Below are positions 24,501-34,500 of a stretch of DNA of 64,000 nucleotides, one piece after another. The stretch covers positions 2,671,001 through 2,735,000 of the forward strand of contig NC_083533.1 in the NCBI RefSeq assembly GCF_032362555.1, in the 5' to 3' direction. Source of the stretch: Amyelois transitella. Its lineage: Eukaryota > Arthropoda > Insecta > Lepidoptera > Pyralidae. Under the pieces are notes generated by a model, which was not told where the DNA came from, made no database searches, and worked only from the letters and a program-made list of their open reading frames with translations. The position numbers and the translations under genes were made by a program. The first letter of the stretch is position 1; the number at the start of each line of letters is the position of its first letter.

Positions 24501-26211
24501 TAGGCTATATAACATTACTTTGCAACTTTTAGGAAAGAAATAATGGACAAAGTGACAAGACAAGAAAAAAAAACGGGGAAAATTATTATTCATCCTTGAA
24601 GGCTTCAATGATGCCCAAAATAACTATTCCACGCGGAAGAAGTCGCGGGTACTTTATGTTACATAAGTGTTTATTATTTTGTGTAAGAACGTCGGTGGTC
24701 GAATCGGTAAGGTGCCTGGTCAAAATGTGGTTGTTATGTACAATAGTTTGATAACTAACCGATCCTCTTACGGTGAGGGAAAACATCGTGAGGAAACCTG
24801 CACATTCAGGCAATTGGATGTGTAATATTTAAGTATATTAAAGTAATTTATAGTTTAAAAAAAAATGTTAAGGGTAAACCATAATTAAGGGTCCTTATCA
24901 CTATAAATAAAGGGGTATGAAAAATAGATTTTGGCCCATTATCAGACCCCTATATGCTCACAAAGTTTCATGAGAATCAGTCAAGCTGTTTTGCAGGAGT
25001 ACGGGAACGAACATTGTGACACGAGAATTTTATATCAATTTTTATGATGTATGGAAAATAATGAATACTTTCTTCCCGTCTCAGGAACACGAGAAACGCA
25101 TAGTACCATGGTTGTACACGTTCGGCGTGTTCACTTCATTCCGCCTCGTGGCGTTCATATTCGCCGCCATTGTGAACGACATGATATTCGGCTACAACAT
25201 AGTGATGTGCCTGTGCTGGATCGTGTTCGTCGTGATCGGCGCTTACGGCTGGCTGCTGGTGTACAGCTTGTATCTGGAGCTGGCCGACTTGACCAAACTG
25301 GAGGACTTGGCGCATTTGAGGGTGAGTCACCTAAGCCTAAAAAGGTCGCCCCTTTATTGATTTGGAAACCAGTTATTAAATACTACTGCACAGGCTGATA
25401 AAGCAGAATGCATACATCAAGTGAGTATTGGATTGCTGATGTCAGATTGACATTGACAGATAGAAACGTCATATTGACTATAGCGGTAATTGTGAACGAC
25501 ATGATATTCGGCTACAACATAGTGATGTGCCTGTGCTGGATCGTGTTCGTCGTGATCGGCGCTTACGGCTGGCTGCTGGTGTACAGCTTGTATCTGGAGC
25601 TGGCCGACTTGACCAAACTGGAGGACTTGGCGCATTTGAGGGTGAGTCTTATGCAGATGCAATAATTATTATAAGATTAATCAGGTGGCAGAAGTATGGA
25701 AATAGTAATGACACCTAAGCATAAAAAGGCCGCTTCTTTAGTGATTTGGTAACCAGTTACTAAATCTGCCTGTGGCTGTGATTTGGCTGAAAGCACTGGC
25801 TGATAAAGCAGAATGCATACATCAAGTGAGTGTTGGATTGCTGATGTCAGATAGAAACGTCATATTGACTAAATAATATAGTGATGTGCCTGTGCATTAA
25901 TTATGATAATTTAATATTAATTATTATAACATTAATCAGGCAATCTGTCACTACATATTTGAATCTCATTTCTATCAATAAGCCTAACAGCTGAATAAAA
26001 ATGAAAGACTGACTGGCCACTGTCTAAAAGGAAACAAACTTATGACTCATTTCACGCGCTACTGATGTATATATTTTTTCTATTTCATGTTATGAATTTT
26101 TCTTTTATATTACAGATGGGCACAATGGCGTCATTAAACGCGTCTCTGGCGGGCTCCAGGCCGACGACGCCCCACAGCACGGTGTCCACGATGCCGGCCT
26201 CGCAGATCTGA
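21576..26211 (+). CDS. Four-helix integral membrane protein (insect tetraspan, possibly pasiflora-like)
   Basis: Six exons, 21576-21643, 21939-22071, 22953-23082, 23588-23682, 25085-25321 and 26116-26211, join with correct phase to 252 residues. The cytosolic N-terminus is Ser/Thr/Tyr-rich (MYGRKTPSTYRSTPSVYSHY). Four hydrophobic helices follow at about residues 62-84, 112-138, 150-172 and 180-206, the last ending YSLYLEL. The C-terminal tail is hydrophilic with SRPTTPHSTVST, a likely phosphorylation cluster. The four-helix plan with a long second extracellular-type loop recalls insect septate-junction tetraspans of the pasiflora type or DUF4728 proteins, but this is from topology and general resemblance only. 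Start chosen because MYGRK..YTGK joins in phase 2 to the next exon and no better Met exists. Introns carry SINE-A copies and repeats D, E and G. The 160-bp core of exon 5 is duplicated downstream. Confidence 0.75.
22188..22612 (+). mobile_element. SINE-A inserted into an older SINE-A
   Basis: Young copy 22188-22449 is flanked by TGAAAGGCTAAT (22176-22187 and 22450-22461). The right flank continues as a diverged SINE-A to 22612, in the same orientation. Confidence 0.75.
23163..23283 (+). repeat. Repeat E copy in tetraspan intron
   Basis: AAAAACTATTGCTGTCCCG..AGAAACAGCGATATTTTC forms an inverted pair; then CGCGCGATATAAACGGCGTC and TACATGCTATGGGAGCTG. Confidence 0.6.
23350..23500 (+). repeat. 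Repeat H fragment
   Basis: AATGCGAAAGTAACTGTCTC, TTACGCTTTCACATATAAAC and GACGAAATTTGGTACAGAG. Confidence 0.5.
24036..24180 (+). repeat. Repeat E copy, best inverted repeat
   Basis: AAAACTATCGCTGT pairs with ACAGCGATAGTTT around a ~45-bp middle; then AACGCGCGATAATAACTGCG and TGTGCCATGCTTCGGGAGC. Confidence 0.6.
24386..24650 (-). mobile_element. Repeat D copy
   Basis: Reversed: CTATACTAATATTATAAAGC to CCACGCGGAAGAAGTCGCGG. In forward sense it begins with the CCCGCGACTTC motif and ends AATATTAGTATAG. Confidence 0.65.
24686..24832 (+). mobile_element. SINE-G head (tRNA-like)
   Basis: GGTGGTCGAATCGGTAAGGTG (box A-like), then CTCTTACGGTGAGGGAAAAC and CATCGTGAGGAAACCTGC, a chain typical of a lepidopteran tRNA-derived SINE. 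Confidence 0.6.
25169..25900 (+). repeat. Three-fold tandem repeat around tetraspan exon 5
   Basis: Beyond the identical 160 bp, the downstream intron block (CACCTAAGC...TAAAAAGG...ACATCAAGTGAGT...GTCATATTGACTA) occurs after copy 1 (25329-25480) and again, diverged and longer, after copy 2 (25711-25873). A third exon fragment of about 20 bp (ATAGTGATGTGCCTGTGC) follows at about 25879-25896. The intron parts are visibly diverged while the exon parts are identical. Confidence 0.65.
25489..25648 (+). pseudogene. Perfect duplicate of the end of tetraspan exon 5
   Basis: Bases 25489-25648 are identical to 25169-25328 (160 of 160, offset 320). The copy holds codons 171-221, helix 4 and the donor GTGAGT, but lacks the start of exon 5 with helix 3. 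A fortuitous acceptor-like TATAG lies just upstream at about 25480-25484. If used as an extra or substitute exon it would repeat or replace helix 4. It is either a very young duplication, a converted copy, or an assembly artefact. Confidence 0.7.
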
Positions 26212-26442
26212 TGCCCGGGCCCCGGGCGCGGGAGCCCCGACAACGAACCGGACGAGGCGATGCCGCTGGCTGAAGGCAGTTTGGAGACACCGGTTTAGTT
26301 TTGGGAAACATTATATAATTTTTTTTAACTATCAGTTTAACTCATGCGCACACGACGCCTCATTGAACAGTAAAACTTTAATGTTTATACATACATAAAT
26401 CATTCTGGCAAATGGTCAGGTAAGAAGTACTCAAAACCAAAG

Positions 26443-26555
26443 GGTTGCATGAAGAGAGTTATGAATGTGGATGAAGCGAAAGAAGTTTGCAGGGATCGTG
26501 GCAAGTGGAAAGATATAGTCTGCCTATCTCTCCAGGAAAGAGGTGATTTATGTAT
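26443..26555 (+). mobile_element. RTE-tail fragment in tetraspan 3' UTR
   Basis: CATGAAGAGAGTTATGAATG to GAGGTGATTTATGTATGTAT. Confidence 0.65.
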
Positions 26556-27603
26556 GTATATAAATAAATCATGCCTACCACCCACGTCATCCTATTCATT
26601 TGCCATGATCCAGCATAATTATTTTGTTTCATCAATATTTTCATGCAATGACGGTTTAGGACCTTATCGACCTGATCTTTCCACCAGAATGTCTCCGATT
26701 TCTTTATAGTCTATAGGATTTACTTCAGACCATATAATTTCGTATTATTTTAAAAATAGCTTTAACTGACTTGTCTACGCCCCCTAACATATAGTAAATA
26801 CATATTTGTAAGACATTATTCTATATCTATACATATATACGGAATTTGTCTGTGTAACCAGCAACATCGTCATATCACACATATTAAATAGCGGAACCCG
26901 GGCTCTAAAGTAATACCGCTTAGGATATAACCGGGATTGGAACACACAAAAAAAAAAGACTTTAAAAAAATACTATACTTATTAGGAAAAAAAAGATAAT
27001 GACAGAAAGTGCCATTTTTTATCTGTCCACCGTTTTACTTTAAAAAAATATATATTCTTATATATTTATAAATTGAGAACCTCTTCTTATTTTAATTCGG
27101 TTAATAAAGAGACGAAAAAAAAAAACAATTTTTACGTTGACATTAAACAAAAGAGGATAAACAAAAAGAGTGAGAATCTATACAACATTTAAAAAAAAAT
27201 TATAATAAAAGATATTTTCCTATATGCCCTTATTTGTTATTGTAAGTCCGTCCAATTTATTTACCATTTAGTTCTTTATTATAGTTTAGGTTTAATTAAG
27301 TAAGAAAAATTAGTAATTTTTAATATCTAAGTTCATGTTTGACAAAATATTATTGTATTCTTTTTCAACCTAAAGTTTTGGAGTAAATTTTTCTAATACT
27401 GTGTTATTCTGGCGTTCTATTTGTTTCATTTTTTTTTTCAAATTAACTTATTTTTTTATAAATGTATTGAATTTTTTTAACTTATTTATACTGCACCTAA
27501 TATACTGCCACGAATATGTTAATTAATAGAATTAAGTCGAACTTTGCATTTTCTAGATAAGTGTGAAAAGTTGAGTGTTAAGAATAATTAAAGGAATTGA
27601 TAC

Positions 27604-27672
27604 CTGTGGCGCAGTGGTTAACTCGCCAGGCAGTCCCTCTGGTGACTTGGGTTTGATTCCAAGTGCAGTTAA
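27604..27672 (+). repeat. tRNA-like SINE head
   Basis: CTGTGGCGCAGTGGTTAAC (box A-like) and TTGGGTTTGATTCCAAG (box B-like) resemble the head of SINE-F. Not a functional tRNA: the ends do not pair into an acceptor stem. Confidence 0.5.
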
Positions 27673-28679
27673 TTTTTAACTTTGTTTTATAGACTTTGGC
27701 TGCTGTACTGAATGAGTTCATTAATTAATGTATAATCGAATCCACGATAAAATCATAATGTTGCCCGTTAGATTTATGTTTGCGGTTAAATTTTCCCATT
27801 CCCAGGAAACTCCATCTCAGTCTTATTTTTAATTTACACAACAAATTTAGTTTATTTAAATAAATTTAAAATTGTTGCATTTGTGCCTTTAGAGTGCCTA
27901 AGAATATTTTGAGAATCTCAGAACTTTTACTATAATCGTAATTATATTATTATAACATGTGTATAACTGTCTATTGACACTAGAAGTATGTCTTTTTTGA
28001 TAATTTCACAATAAAGTTATATTTAACAGAAAAAATATTTAATATAGTGAAGAAAAAAAACTGTTAAAAACAACAGTGATTTGTCTACAGTGCTGTATGT
28101 AACAATAATAACAAAACTAATCTTTGTTCTAATTTAGTAACTATTTATTCATACGAAAATCATTCACGTTTTGTACAATAGGTACAATATCTTAATTTTA
28201 AGAAGAAACAAATCGAATATTATTCCTTTTCACAAAGAAAATTCGAGAAAAATGTATCACTTATATTCTATAATCAATTTATTTTATTTAAATTTTATTG
28301 ACCCTTAAAGCTGATGGTTTTTCTTTTATTTACAAAATTATGCAATATCTGTTTGTAGTGCAATAAAAATATTATAAAGAATTTGTGTTTCAAACTTTGA
28401 AAATATATAAACTTTATTTATTTTATTTAAAATTTCCATCTCGGATGCTTTGTAATGAATAACAATGGATGTTATAGTAATTATATCAAAGAAATTATTT
28501 GGTGTAAATATTAATCAATATTATTAATTATAATTTGGTGTAATTTTAAGTATGTGTAATGTATTGTTAATGTACTAAAGGACTGTAATTGTACTGAATA
28601 ATTGTAAATGAACCGTCCACTATATTTTTTTCTGCAATAAATGTTTGCAAATTATAATTTTTTTTTTTATGTATACTCT

Positions 28680-30440
28680 TTGTTGAGAAGCCACTTCTGA
28701 CCAACTTCTATTTAAATGGGGGAAAATGTATATCTGTATGTAACTGATTCACACTTTTTCGTATTTCATAAAAATTGTCTTTTGAGTTCCTTGCTAGTTT
28801 TAACTTTATTGTTCAAGGGCGAGCTGTTATTAGATTACACACTTGAGTGAAGTCGCGGGCAAAAGCGTAATAAGACAGAGAGAGAGGCAGAAATTCGGTC
28901 ATGATGGGTGCAACCTATTTATATTTATGTCTAAGGCTAAGCTAGTAAATATATACAGGACGAATCACCAGATTGAACGTAGTTTTCATCATTGGGTTTT
29001 AGTGATGAACATAAGTAAAACACAAAAATATTGAAATAGATTTTATCAAACATATTCACAGGTATAGGTACATTTTACAAACATACATCTTTATATAATA
29101 TCATGTAGTCACCTTGACAAATTCTTTGAGGTATTAACGATCCCAAGCTCAAATACTAATAGATATATATACATACATTGATATATAAACTTTATTAGGT
29201 ATTACGCACTCCTTAGTCTGAGAATATTAATTCCAAGGAATTTCTATAACATATCTTCTAAAAACGATAACTTATCATATATGCAAAATTTTAATTTAAA
29301 AATAATAATTTTCATTTTATCTTCCATCATCATGTAGACTGTTAGCTCAGTCTACTCGGTAATAGGATGGAGAAGTGATTGTATGTATGAATTTTCTTAG
29401 TTTTTTACTTTCACAGCGCTTTAACACCAATCAAAAAAAAAGGTAGAGCCATTTGTGAAAAGCGTCAGCGAACTACGTTAGAACCCTATCCAAAATTTTT
29501 ACCGTACATTATAAAGCTTATATTTCAATGCGGTAATATTTAAAGCGATTAGCCGAGGTAAATACTTTCTAGGTACCATGGTAAGGGAGTGAAAAAATAC
29601 TTGAATTAAACTTAAATGTATATTTTAATAGTATATCTCATCCCGTGGTCTAGTGGCACGAATCCCAACATCAGGATTATGAAATAAGACTATTATTTTT
29701 CACTCCCATAATCTCCATGCAGATAGATTTGTTGCACAGACGCCAGATTTTTGGACTGTGGATTGAACAGTATTAATTACCCGAAGTCAAATATGAGTCG
29801 CTTTTCTTTGGAATTACTCACGGGAGCGAGGCCCCGAGCGAAAGTCAATTTTTTAGGCAGAACAGCCATTTTTTAGAGAACCACAACACAATGGAAAAAT
29901 AAAATAGCCTGGCCCTGTAACTACTAGACATAATAATACAACATTATTTTCTACAATTCTAGCCTACAATGCGTAGAGTACAAAAATAAATTGAGAATAA
30001 TCAATGATATCTCTTCAACAAGAATAATAACAAAGTATCATTATTATCACACCACATTGATCTAACAAAAAATACGAAGAACATTTTATTTCATTGGCAT
30101 GAAAAAAAATAGCCATATTCGAAAGTATATTTGTACACGAGAACATAAAAATGTAATGTTTTTGTTAAACTACTTTTATGTTCAAATAAGAGACCATAAT
30201 ATTTTATGTTGCACAATAAAGAGGTAACAACAGAAGTTATACTTTTTGTATTAAAAATAATTGTGACCACAATTGATCGATGTGAAAAATGAACGAAAAA
30301 TATTTATTATTGTTTTATTAAAAATGAATTTTAACCAAAGAGTGATTATATATGAAGAGCTCACATAACTCGATACCTATAGATTAAAGGCATAACAAGG
30401 TTTTTAAATCTATTAATTTTACTAAAAGTTATAAACTCAT
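28680..30440. other. Intergenic, AT-rich
   Basis: Pieces only: repeat H end near 28848 (GTCGCGGGCAAAAG), a SINE-A tail at 29333-29389, and a tRNA-like piece at 29640-29665 (CCCGTGGTCTAGTGG). No gene recognised. Confidence 0.45.
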
Positions 30441-30464
30441 AGCAATATAATATATACATACATA

Positions 30465-30618
30465 CTACATACATAAAATCACGCCTCTTTCCCGGAGGGG
30501 TAGGCAGAGACTACCTCTTTCCACTTTCCACGATCTCTGCATACTTCTTTCGCTTCGTCCACATTCATAACTCTCTTCATACAAGCTCGGCGGTTTCGGG
30601 TACTTTTGACCTGACCCT
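30465..30618 (-). mobile_element. RTE-tail fragment with target-site duplication
   Basis: Almost identical to the matching part of 8385-8867. The flank repeat AATATAATATAT lies on both sides. Confidence 0.75.
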
Positions 30619-31224
30619 TAATATAATATATGTATATAATAAATGCGAGAATTCACTGCCCGAACCAAGAAATTCTTGGACCTTATACCATTTGGTTAAA
30701 AGCTATAATAAAATATACCTACCTGCCCTTCCATTCAAAATTAAAGGTAAGATAAAATTTTATTGTAAAACAAAATTTTCAATAGACAATTTCAAAAATT
30801 GACTAATACGCAAATAAATATAATACAAATTTCAGCATTTACTAAAACATCAGGGCTTTATTAAAATATTTTCGTACATTATATTAATATGAAGTAGACA
30901 CAAAATGTACATATTTTGCAAAGAAGTACGAACTTTCAAAACAATTTAAAGAAATTGAAATTAATTAAATTTTAGACTCAATTGGGATAGAAAAATATTT
31001 ATAATTTCATCATTGAAAAAAAAACAACTAAATTCTCTTTAGTGATTCGTCTTCGAAGTCTAGATGGCGCCACATCCTGAAAAAATATTATTTAGTTACT
31101 GTAAAAAAAATGGCGGTTTATTTTTCTTGCCGTAATCTTGGCAAACCCAAGGTAAATTTAGATGTAAGTGTATTTTGAATGTCAAAAATGATTCTTTCGC
31201 TTTATTTTTATCTTTTAAATCTAA

Positions 31225-31230
31225 TTTATT
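31225..31230 (-). terminator. Candidate poly(A) signal of DEGS
   Basis: AATAAA on the minus strand, about 355 nt after the stop codon. A second lies at 31201-31206. Choice between them cannot be made from sequence. Confidence 0.35.
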
Positions 31231-31284
31231 TCATTTTTAACCCTTATAAAAATATCCACAACCTTTGCTGGGGAGGTTCCCCTG

Positions 31285-31400
31285 CAAAGGTTGCAGATAT
31301 CAGATGGGAGTCGCTTCGTGTTTAAACCTGACCACCCAATCCAGGATTCATGGTCAAGAGGTGCGCAAAGGTGAGGATGTAGCCGGAACTGACGCCAGGA
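31285..31400 (+). repeat. SINE-G 3' part
   Basis: CAGATGGGAGTCGCTTCGTG and CCACCCAATCCAGGATTCA, next to the decayed DEGS exon copy. Confidence 0.55.
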
Positions 31401-31487
31401 GAGATACAAATGATCACCTACCCTGGCTGCCAAGCCCACTTCCTCACGACCCTGTCGTAAAGGCCGATACCGGAATCCATGACATGA
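31401..31487 (-). pseudogene. Decayed copy of the last DEGS exon
   Basis: 31401-31487 resembles 31562-31656, the end of DEGS exon 8 with its stop region. Shared blocks include GATACAAATG, TCACCTACCCT and GGCCGATA; on the coding strand the stop TAG reads CAG in the copy. Several substitutions and a short gap show it is not recent. It lies 98 bp downstream of the DEGS stop, probably inside the 3' UTR. Confidence 0.6.
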
Positions 31488-31584
31488 ACACATATAATAA
31501 TGTAGCCAAGTCGCCTTCGAATCTTGTGCCTATTTGTTGTCTACCCCGTAACAGATAGAGATGTGATACAAATGGTCACCTACC

Positions 31585-34500
31585 CTAGCTATCGAGCCCG
31601 TGGTGCTTCCTCTTGATCCTGGCGTAAGGGCCGATATCGGGATCCATCACGAAGTCGTACAACACTGAAGACCAGCTGTGATGCTGTGGCAGGTCGTCGT
31701 AGAACTCCGACGCTATTCTCTTCACCTGAAAGATGAGAAGTAATGGTTACATTCAGACATTGATGTCGTAAAAGGCGACTAAGGGATAGGCTGATAAACT
31801 TGGGATTCTTCTTATTTTAAGGGCTAGCAACATGAGTCTTTTTGAATCTCATCACTCAGTCATATAACATATTTCAATTATATACTGAACTATATAATTG
31901 AACGCGACTTTTTGCTCTGTCTACCTCGTCAGGTATAAAGACGTGATTATATATGTGTATGCACATTTAGACAAAATTTATTCTAATCTTTTTTCCCCTG
32001 ATTTTAATCTGACGAGAAGATAGAATGGTCCCTTTAACATAACATATATTTGTTCACGGTTCTGAAATGAAATAGTGTTCAACAAATAAAAAAAAATCAA
32101 ATCAAATTATTATAAATACCGATATGTTACATACATTTAAATCTAAATCATGGACGAATGCACATTGTCTACATTAAAAGTAATGATTTCAATACGAATA
32201 GGTATATCGTGTGGAGGGAAACGTCAGAGTGGGAAGACCTAGACGAACGTATCTTGATCAAATTAAGGACGTCCTGGTAAAGGGTCAGGTCAAAACTACC
32301 CGAAACCGCCGAGCTTGCATGAAGAGAGTTATGAATATGGATGAAGCGAAGAAAGTACCTATGCAGAAATCGTGGCAAGTGGAAAGTGGTAGTCTCTGCC
32401 TGTTCCTCCGGGAAAGAGGCGTGATTTTATGTATGTATGTATAGGTATATCGTCATACATACATACATACATATGATCACGTCTTTATCCCTTACGGGGT
32501 AGACAGAGCCAACAGTCTTGAAAAGACTGATAGGCCGCGTTCAGCTGTTTGGCTCTATGATAGAATTGAGATTCAAATAGTGACGGGTTGCTAGCCCATC
32601 GCCTAAAAGAAGAATCCCATGTGTATAAACCTATCCCTTAGTCGCCTTTTACAACATCCATGGGAACGAGATGGAGTGGTCCTATCCTTTTTTTTTTATT
32701 GGTGCCGGGAACCACACGGCACTATATATCGTCAAATTAAAAATATTTGTAAATCACCTCAGGCAACCTTCTCCCGGGTACAGCGGGGAAATCGTGATGT
32801 TCATTATGATAGCCCACATTGAATGTGATCCAATTCAGGGGGCCGTAGTAGGAATATGTCTCGAATCCTTTGCGAAACATATAGTGCTCCGATATGAAGT
32901 GGCCTGAAACGGAAATGCATAAAGTTAAAATCCTATGCGATATGGTAACACTATAACATTACATTACTTATAGTCACGCTTATACTCCATCTCTTTCCCA
33001 TGGAGTGCCGTGTGGTTCCCGGCACCAATACAAAAAAAGATTAGGACCACTCCATCTCTTTCCCATGGATGTCGTAAAAGGCGACTAAGGAATAGGCTTA
33101 CAAACTTGGGATTCTTTTTTAGGCGATGGGCTAGCAACCTGTCACGATTTGAATCTCAATCCTAGCCAAATAGCTGAACGTGGCCTATCAGTCTTTACAA
33201 GACTGTAGGCTCTGTCTACGTATTTGACATAAAGACAGAATTGAGATTTTTTGGTTCCCGGCACAAATAAAAAAAAGAATAGGACCACATCGTTTCATTC
33301 CCATGGATGTCGTAAAAGGCGACTAAGGGATAAGCTATAAGCCTAACTTGAGATTCTTCTTGTAGGCGATGGGCCAACAACCTGTCTCTATTTGAATCTC
33401 CATTCCATTATAAAGCCTTAGCTGCTAAACGTAACCTTTCAGTTTTTTTCAAGACGGTTGGCTCTGTCTACCCCGCAAGGGAAATAGACGTAACTATATG
33501 TATTTGCGTACAAATAAAAACTAATACCTGCTACAGGATGCACTCCCATCGCCATCAATGAACCAAGTACTAGATAAGCGAGCACCTTCCAACCTGAAAT
33601 ATAATTAAACACGTTATTTTTTTACATACATACATACATAAAATCACGCCTCTTTCCCGGAGGGGTAGGCAGAGACTACCTATTTCCACTTGCCACGATC
33701 TCTGCACACTTCCTTCGCTTCATCCACATTCATAACTCTCTTCATATTTTTTCATTAGTTCATAGTTATTTTCTTTCATATAAAAATATTTATTTTCAGA
33801 AAATTTAACATTTGACAGGTTTATCTCTACTCAAAAATTTTAAATCGTATCACGACTATATTTCCACACAAAATTTAATTAAACAAGTTGGAACATGATT
33901 GGAGTTAACTAAATATTATGTAGTTTATAGCTGTGCCCGCGACTTTGTCCGTGTGAAATTGTTATTTTGGGCATCAAGGGTGAATAATTTTCCCCGTTTT
34001 TTTTTCACATTTTCCATTATTCTTCACTCCTAAAAGTTACAGCGTGATGTTATATAGCCTAAAGCCTTCCTCGATAAATGGTCTATTCAACACAAAAATA
34101 AAATTCAATTCGAACCACTAGTTCCTGAGATTAGCGCGTTCAAACAAACAAACAAACTCTTCAGCTTTATAATATCAAGTATAGATGAGAAACTTACCGA
34201 AAATTTTAACGACTAGGGCGTCGAAGAACAGCTGTATGACAGCATTCACCAGCTCCAGCGGTGTAGGGGGCTTCGGTCTTACCACCAGAGGGCGCACTGT
34301 TCCACATTATCAAAATACATTTATATGTTTAACAAACAAACTTTTTATCATGATCTTTTAGTAGCACTGTGTGGTTCACGGCACTAGTATAAAAAAAGAA
34401 TAGGACAGCTCCATCTCTTTCCTGTATGTCGTGAAAAACGACTTAGGGATATGCTTATAAACTTGGAATTCCTTTTTTGGGCAATTGGCTAGCCAGCTGT

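Larger units (their letters stand above)
26212..28641 (+). other. Probable long 3' UTR of the tetraspan gene
   Basis: From the stop at 26209-26211 to a well-placed AATAAA at 28636-28641, followed by a T-rich run, there is no other gene. The AT-rich sequence is consistent with a 2.4-kb 3' UTR. It contains an RTE-tail fragment (26443-26555) and a tRNA-like piece (27604-27672). Earlier AATAAA-like hexamers exist, so shorter forms are possible. Confidence 0.4.

Noticed and set aside
25051-25398. Alternative frames over tetraspan exon 5 (Arg/His-rich peptides)
   Set aside because: Shadows of the real exon; the hydrophobic frame has correct splice phases and membrane helices.
31265-31558. Plus-strand 97-codon frame
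   Set aside because: It is made of SINE-G sequence and the antisense of the DEGS exon relic.
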